A stretch of 46,549 nt of DNA from Allomuricauda sp. Its GTDB lineage: Bacteria; Bacteroidota; Bacteroidia; Flavobacteriales; Flavobacteriaceae. Within the stretch, counting starts at the first letter, position 1, and each line of letters begins with the position of its first letter. This document shows positions 42,822 through 46,549 of this stretch, in pieces. The position numbers and the translations under genes are program-made. The stretch is from contig JANQRD010000173.1 in the NCBI GenBank assembly GCA_028284725.1, forward strand, positions 1 through 46,549, read 5' to 3'. The notes below the pieces were generated by a model that was given only the letters and a program-made list of their open reading frames with translations, had not been told where the DNA came from and made no database searches.

Positions 42822-43508
42822 TTAGTGTGCTTCCTCTTTTAAATACTCCTTGAAATTTTCCTTAAAGCGGTTCAATCTGGGAATGGATACATTTCGGACG
42901 TAGGAGTTGTTCGGATTTCTTCGTTCAAAATCTTGATGGTACTCCTCGGCCTTATAAAAAACGTCGAATTCCACTACTTGCGTGACAATTGGTCTACCAT
43001 ACACGTTTTTTGACTCCAAAAGGGCGATGTAGTCCTGGATTATTTTTTGTTCCGTCTCGTTTTTGTAAAATGCAACAGAACGGTATTGCGCACCGCGATC
43101 TGGACCTTGTTGGTTGAGTGAAGTAGGATCATGAGATCCGAAGAAGACCTGTACCAATTGCGTAAAGCTTACTTCTTTTGGATCATAAAACACTTCCACA
43201 GCCTCGGCGTGACCTGTTCTGCCATAAGCTACCTGTTCGTAGGTGGGATTCACTTCCTTACCTCCGGAATAGCCCGAGTACACCTCTTTTACCCCTTTTA
43301 CGCTTTCAAAAATGGCTTCGACGCACCAGAAACAGCCACTTGCGAAATAAGCGGTTTCATATTCCTGCAACTCTTCGGCGGAAAATGTTGTTTTTTCTAT
43401 CTGGGTTTGTTGCGCCAGTACAGGTTTGGATGAGGTATTTTTGGGTTGACAACTTGTAAATACCAAAAGGGACAGGGAAAGTAGTACGACTTTGATCATT
43501 TTAAACAT
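42822..43508 (-). CDS. msrA: peptide-methionine (S)-S-oxide reductase, lipoprotein
   Basis: Reduces the S-diastereomer of methionine sulfoxide in damaged proteins. The catalytic motif SGCFWCVEAIFESVKG is present (Cys about residue 57, with FWC), and GYSGGKEVNPTYEQVAYGRTGHAEAVEV follows. The N terminus has a lipobox (LLVFTSCQPK), so this copy should act in the periplasm rather than the cytoplasm. The frame has two possible starts (43508 and 43499). The length of 228 residues fits an exported MsrA. No msrB is adjacent. Confidence 0.95.
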   Translation of the reverse strand: MFKMIKVVLLSLSLLVFTSCQPKNTSSKPVLAQQTQIEKTTFSAEELQEYETAYFASGCFWCVEAIFESVKGVKEVYSGYSGGKEVNPTYEQVAYGRTGHAEAVEVFYDPKEVSFTQLVQVFFGSHDPTSLNQQGPDRGAQYRSVAFYKNETEQKIIQDYIALLESKNVYGRPIVTQVVEFDVFYKAEEYHQDFERRNPNNSYVRNVSIPRLNRFKENFKEYLKEEAH

Positions 43509-43740
43509 TAATTTTTTCTTTTGGTCGCCTTGATGGGATAGGTATTACACCCGAATCCGAAAATCGTTAGCAAGTTCATTAACACTGATAAAGGGAACTA
43601 CTATTATTTTGCTTCATCAATTTTAATAAAAGCGATGCGTGGACCAGAAATGTTATCTTCAAGGTTCTTGTTTTGTGCTTTCTGAAATTATAAAATATGA
43701 AAGAGTCATACAATATACTTTTAGCCATTAAACGCTATAC

Positions 43741-44412
43741 ATGAATTTTAAAAAATTAACACTGATAGAGGAACCCTGTGATGTAATGGATAGTTCGATA
43801 CCGAGGACCGCATATTGTCTGCTTGACCTATCCACCGCAAATAAGCAGTTAAAAGGAATTGATATTGCTTCCCCTGTGGAATGCCAGCAATATATAGATA
43901 AAGTTTTGGAGCGAAATAATGCTAAGATAGCCTTTGGGGGCTATTTGGAGAAAAGGGCGCTCTATGCCCAATCCGAACGTTTTATGACCTCTGGGGAACG
44001 GAATATCCATCTGGGGATGGATTTTTGGTGTGCAGCAGGTACTCGGGTGGTTGTGCCCCTTGCGGGTAAAATCCACAGTTTTCAGAATAATAATGATAAA
44101 GGTAACTATGGCCCCACCATTATTTTGCGACATGAATTGGAGGAATTCACCTTTTATACGCTTTATGGACATCTATCTTTAGAGTCCCTGGAAGGGCTTT
44201 ATATCGGGAAACAGTTTAGTAAAGGGGAAACACTGGGAACTCTGGGCACGCCAGACATCAATGTACACTATGCGCCCCATTTACACTTTCAGATAATTAT
44301 GGATATAGAGGGCTATAGAGGAGATTATCCAGGGGTTTGTACACTAAAAGACTTGGATTTTTACCAAAAAAACTGTCCAGACCCTAACCTTTTACTGAAA
44401 TTCAATTTGTAA
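43741..44412 (+). CDS. M23-type metallopeptidase-fold protein without signal peptide
   Basis: 223-residue protein whose residues 75-200 are an M23/LytM domain: HLGMDFWCAAGTRVVVPLAGKI supplies H-x3-D and YTLYGHLSLESLE and HLHFQI supply the H-x-H metal ligands. It has no signal peptide or lipobox, so it is apparently cytoplasmic. It closely resembles, from memory, the M23 segment of large phosphotransferase-M23-aminotransferase fusion proteins, including the end PDPNLLL. A peptidoglycan role is therefore doubtful, and the substrate is unknown. Confidence 0.8.
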   Translation: MNFKKLTLIEEPCDVMDSSIPRTAYCLLDLSTANKQLKGIDIASPVECQQYIDKVLERNNAKIAFGGYLEKRALYAQSERFMTSGERNIHLGMDFWCAAGTRVVVPLAGKIHSFQNNNDKGNYGPTIILRHELEEFTFYTLYGHLSLESLEGLYIGKQFSKGETLGTLGTPDINVHYAPHLHFQIIMDIEGYRGDYPGVCTLKDLDFYQKNCPDPNLLLKFNL

Positions 44413-44564
44413 AAGATCGGTGAAATGCACCTGCTATCGGTAGGGTGTTTTGGCACTTAAAAACGTTCATCGAGGATAAAATACACTTCAGCCGAAAAAC
44501 GTCCCGACACCGAAAAAAAAGAGAGGTTAAGCGAGGAAAATCCAGGCTAGGCTTGACACGTGGG

Positions 44565-44572
44565 TAAGTTTA
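44565..44572 (+). promoter_or_regulatory. possible -7 element before the 78-residue secreted protein
   Basis: TAAGTTTA is one base from TAnnTTTG, 22 nt before the ATG at 44595. It overlaps the inverted repeat TTTACA-A-TGTAAA (44569-44581). Confidence 0.3.
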
Positions 44573-44594
44573 CAATGTAAAAATAACCCAAGTC

Positions 44595-44831
44595 ATGAAA
44601 GCAATTTTAACCATTATCGCAGTAATCTCCTTCGGAACCCTAGCTATGGCCCAAGATATTTCCAAGGAAGTAAAAGTTGAAACTACAGCCGTTGGAGTTG
44701 AGTTGGACATCACTATCGAGAAGGAAAACAAAAAAGAAACTGAAGTAGCTCGATTGTACAGATTCAAAAATTCAAGAATCAAGAAAGCACTTTCATTCAG
44801 AACTAAAAAGAACAGATCTAAATTGGCATAA
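44595..44831 (+). CDS. small secreted protein of unknown function
   Basis: 78-residue protein with a signal peptide ending in AMAQ (about residue 19) and a mature part of about 59 residues rich in Lys, Glu and Arg (ITIEKENKKETEV, RIKKALSFRTKKNRSKL). No family is recognised. It is followed 2 nt later by a 37-residue membrane peptide, so they are probably cotranscribed. A short stem GCACC with GGTGT lies after the preceding gene (44427-44448) and may end its transcript. Confidence 0.65.
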   Translation: MKAILTIIAVISFGTLAMAQDISKEVKVETTAVGVELDITIEKENKKETEVARLYRFKNSRIKKALSFRTKKNRSKLA

Positions 44832-44833
44832 CA

Positions 44834-44947
44834 ATGATAATGGGAATTGCCATACCGCTTGCGTTATTTTTCAGTACGGCCTTCGTGATCGCCACCATAG
44901 CTTTTTCATTTCGTAAAAAAAGAGATTCCAACAAACTCCAGAAATAG
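44834..44947 (+). CDS. tiny single-TM membrane protein (37 residues)
   Basis: ATG at 44834, stop at 44945-44947; too short for the usual length cut-off. The product has one hydrophobic segment (residues 2-24, IAIPLALFFSTAFVIATIAF) and a basic tail (SFRKKRDSNK), predicting N-out, C-in membrane insertion. It lies 2 nt after the secreted-protein gene. It resembles the 35-residue product at 45078 (about 10 of 26 aligned residues identical: I-IP-A-S-FV-A-S-R). Confidence 0.5.
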   Translation: MIMGIAIPLALFFSTAFVIATIAFSFRKKRDSNKLQK

Positions 44948-45040
44948 AATCCTTTAACTTTCAATTAAACCTCTAAAGAACATTTTATCGGAAAAAATCG
45001 TTCTAGACCGATTTTTAATTCGCTGACTCTACGCATGGTT

Positions 45041-45048
45041 TATTTTTG
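45041..45048 (+). promoter_or_regulatory. -7 element before the 35-residue membrane peptide
   Basis: TATTTTTG, an exact TAnnTTTG, 29 nt before the ATG at 45078. It supports a real transcript over the tiny gene. Confidence 0.4.
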
Positions 45049-45077
45049 ATGCACCTAACCCCAAAACCCCACACGAG

Positions 45078-45185
45078 ATGTATTCTATTCTAATCCCAGT
45101 TGCCGTACTTGGTAGTTTAATTTTTGTTTCTGCTGCTGTATTGATTTCTTTACGTCTTGCAAAAGTGCCTTTGCGTCGTAGATAA
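45078..45185 (+). CDS. tiny single-TM membrane protein (35 residues)
   Basis: ATG at 45078, TAA at 45183-45185. The hydrophobic segment (ILIPVAVLGSLIFVSAAVLI) is followed by a basic tail ending in RRR. It resembles the 37-residue product at 44834 and has its own -7 box. It overlaps the relic of an amidohydrolase gene on the opposite strand, so conservation of either reading needs checking. Confidence is modest. Confidence 0.38.
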   Translation: MYSILIPVAVLGSLIFVSAAVLISLRLAKVPLRRR

Positions 45186-45279
45186 TACCATCTTTTATAG
45201 TATAGGTAACACCACCCACATGAACGACTTCGTTGTCGATGATTAATTTATGGCCCGTATGTACACTGCCTGTACTTAA
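45085..45279 (-). pseudogene. relic: C-terminal fragment of an amidohydrolase gene
   Basis: On the minus strand an open frame of about 64 codons, bounded upstream by a stop at 45280-45282, reads GSVHTGHKLIIDNEVVHVG and then VTYTIKDGIIYDAKALL. This is the C-terminal pattern of amidohydrolase (imidazolonepropionase-like) enzymes. There is no start codon suitable for a functional protein, and the remaining ~400 codons of the family are absent. It sits downstream of, and in line with, the M14-type peptidase gene. The last 15 or so codons probably read beyond the original gene end. Confidence 0.6.
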
Positions 45280-45351
45280 TTAGTAATTTCTATGGGTTAT
45301 TGTAACTAGGAAAAGAAGTCCTTTAAGGAATAGTCTTTCATAGTCAATTAG

Positions 45352-46549
45352 TTATTCTGGAATCCGAATTTTGTCCCCAAGAAACAATGCATTGAGAAAA
45401 AGTCGGTTTGTACCGTACCATGAACCCCTAAAATTGGGATTATCCGCAAAAAGAATCACGCGACCGCTGCCTACTCTGCTTACAATCAGCGAGGCAGAAG
45501 GTTTAAGCTTTTCTTCTGTGTTTTCTTTGGTGATAAATCCATCAATGTGCGGATTCTTGGCGTATTTTGCTACGGTAGCGTAGGCATTTTTACTGGGCTG
45601 GATCCACACCGTGTTGTTTTTGTATACCGGAATCGAAGTATCATGATAGCCAAAGGCTAAGGGATGGGTGATATCCAAATCCACTCTAAGAATTACTCCA
45701 CCAACTCTGTCTTTCCCTAAATTTTCTGGAGCGTCCACATACGGTTTTCTTTCCACCGCTTTTGTGGTATCCTTCTCTTTTTCGGTCAGTTTTTCATTTA
45801 CCAGCTTTTTATCAATGGCCCATTTGGAAGCAGTTCCAATAGTGATGAGTGTATTGCCCTTGCCGACCCAATCCTTTACTTTCTCAAGCTGTTTTTTTGG
45901 GAAATTGTAACTGCCAGAGACCATTACCAAGGTATTGTATTTGTCTAGATTTGCCCGGCTAAGATTTCGTATGGGGATTTTGGTGATGGGCATGTGTACC
46001 CGGGTATCCAACAAATGCCAAACTTCTCCGGCACTGTATGATCGTACCCCGTCTCCGATAATCATGGCAGCTTTAGGTTTTGTCACTGCAGCAACATACC
46101 GGCTTCCCAAATCGATGCCTTGAAGACTGTATCCCGAATTTACAGCATAAATGGGAACCTGATACTTGTTTTGTGCTTCTTGAATCAACCTAAAAACGAC
46201 GCTGGCATCCTTTTTTTGGAGACTGACAGGAACTACTAGTGCTCCGTAGTTGAATTTTTGGTCACCTGCGTTGGTTTTCACCGTAAAGGGTTTGAAAGCA
46301 CTTGAAACCACCAACCCTTTGGATTGTAAATAATTGAGAGCAGCTACGGCATTATAGTCATCGTAATCGATGATATAGGCATAGGCCGTCTTCTGCACAG
46401 GCTGTGGCTTTACCAGGTCATCCGTGGAGGTAATTTTATCACCCAGATTCAGATTGGTAACAGGTCGATATTTCATATTGTAAAAGTTGGCCACAGACCA
46501 GGCGGAAGCGTCATAATACACACTATCTCGGTATTTTTCGTAGGTCTCG
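45352..46549 (-). CDS. C-terminal part of an M14-like zinc carboxypeptidase (5' end cut by window edge)
   Basis: The frame stays open to the right edge, giving about 399 residues. The sequence matches, from memory, the C-terminal half of large (about 830-residue) exported M14-family peptidases of Flavobacteriaceae: YEKYRDSVYYDASAWSVANFYNMKY, then a class-I-glutamine-amidotransferase-like domain with MIIGDGVRSYSAGEVWHLLDTRV, LVMVSGSYNFPKKQLEKV and VGKGNTLITIGTASKWA. It ends in SRVGSGRVILFADNPNFRGSWYG. The catalytic zinc-binding residues would lie in the missing part, so the activity cannot be judged here. Confidence 0.75.
   Translation of the reverse strand, partial: ETYEKYRDSVYYDASAWSVANFYNMKYRPVTNLNLGDKITSTDDLVKPQPVQKTAYAYIIDYDDYNAVAALNYLQSKGLVVSSAFKPFTVKTNAGDQKFNYGALVVPVSLQKKDASVVFRLIQEAQNKYQVPIYAVNSGYSLQGIDLGSRYVAAVTKPKAAMIIGDGVRSYSAGEVWHLLDTRVHMPITKIPIRNLSRANLDKYNTLVMVSGSYNFPKKQLEKVKDWVGKGNTLITIGTASKWAIDKKLVNEKLTEKEKDTTKAVERKPYVDAPENLGKDRVGGVILRVDLDITHPLAFGYHDTSIPVYKNNTVWIQPSKNAYATVAKYAKNPHIDGFITKENTEEKLKPSASLIVSRVGSGRVILFADNPNFRGSWYGTNRLFLNALFLGDKIRIPE

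Noticed and set aside
44450-44475. TTGGCAC resembling a perfect -24 element before the 78-residue secreted protein
   Set aside because: No GC or GT stands 10 nt after the GG, so the -12 half is missing.

Overview
The window is a chromosomal segment of a marine-type member of the family Flavobacteriaceae (Bacteroidota). Three things suggest this: two secreted proteins with type IX secretion sorting tails of the gliding-motility C-terminal class, many promoters of the Bacteroidota form (TTG, about 20 nt, TAnnTTTG), and several families typical of this group (DUF5606, NA37 nucleoid protein, BglX-type GH3). The segment is compact. Most genes are housekeeping genes in short operons, and several converging genes overlap at their 3' ends. 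I see no rRNA, tRNA, CRISPR array, phage or intact insertion sequence.

Layout. 1-5000: 3' end of guaB, a thioredoxin-like protein, a DUF3995 membrane protein, lysA, a LON substrate-binding-domain protein and sucC. 5000-6780: a hairpin repeat, a small secreted protein, a TerB-like protein and an Hsp20 chaperone. The secreted protein and hsp20 have sigma-54-like promoters that share an upstream 9-mer. 6777-15080 (minus strand): uvrB, two tandem T9SS type B proteins and an ABC exporter pair. 15155-18007: an unrecognised protein with a kinase-like motif order, a nucleoid-associated protein, a degenerate repeat and a pRiA4b ORF-3/TnpR-passenger-like protein. 18035-23562: heme A synthase, CCA-adding enzyme, threonylcarbamoyl-AMP synthase and three glycosyltransferases. 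23808-26214: dapD, ruvX, def and DUF5606. 26221-31609: a four-gene carbohydrate operon (GH3, esterase, SGNH hydrolase, GH20). 31713-38252: mazG, MATE exporter, a small acidic protein, PAP2 phosphatase, GT39, flippase-like protein and polyprenyl-type GT2. 38287-40011: meaB and an Ohr/OsmC peroxidase. 40162-42713: ECF sigma factor, probable anti-sigma factor and a coiled-coil surface protein. 42822-46549: msrA, a stand-alone M23 protein, three tiny proteins, a relic of an amidohydrolase gene and the C-terminal part of an M14-type peptidase running off the edge.

How they work together. The GH operon looks like an exported glycan-trimming set. The PAP2/GT39/flippase/GT2 group looks like a lipid-linked sugar transfer module. 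The ECF operon looks like an envelope-stress or surface-remodelling switch. The less-explored parts are the paired sigma-54-like promoters (5147-6242), the kinase-like protein at 15155-16231, the ECF operon and the micro-protein cluster at 44595-45185, whose last gene runs antisense to a decayed gene. No single unmistakable new defence or mobile system is visible.
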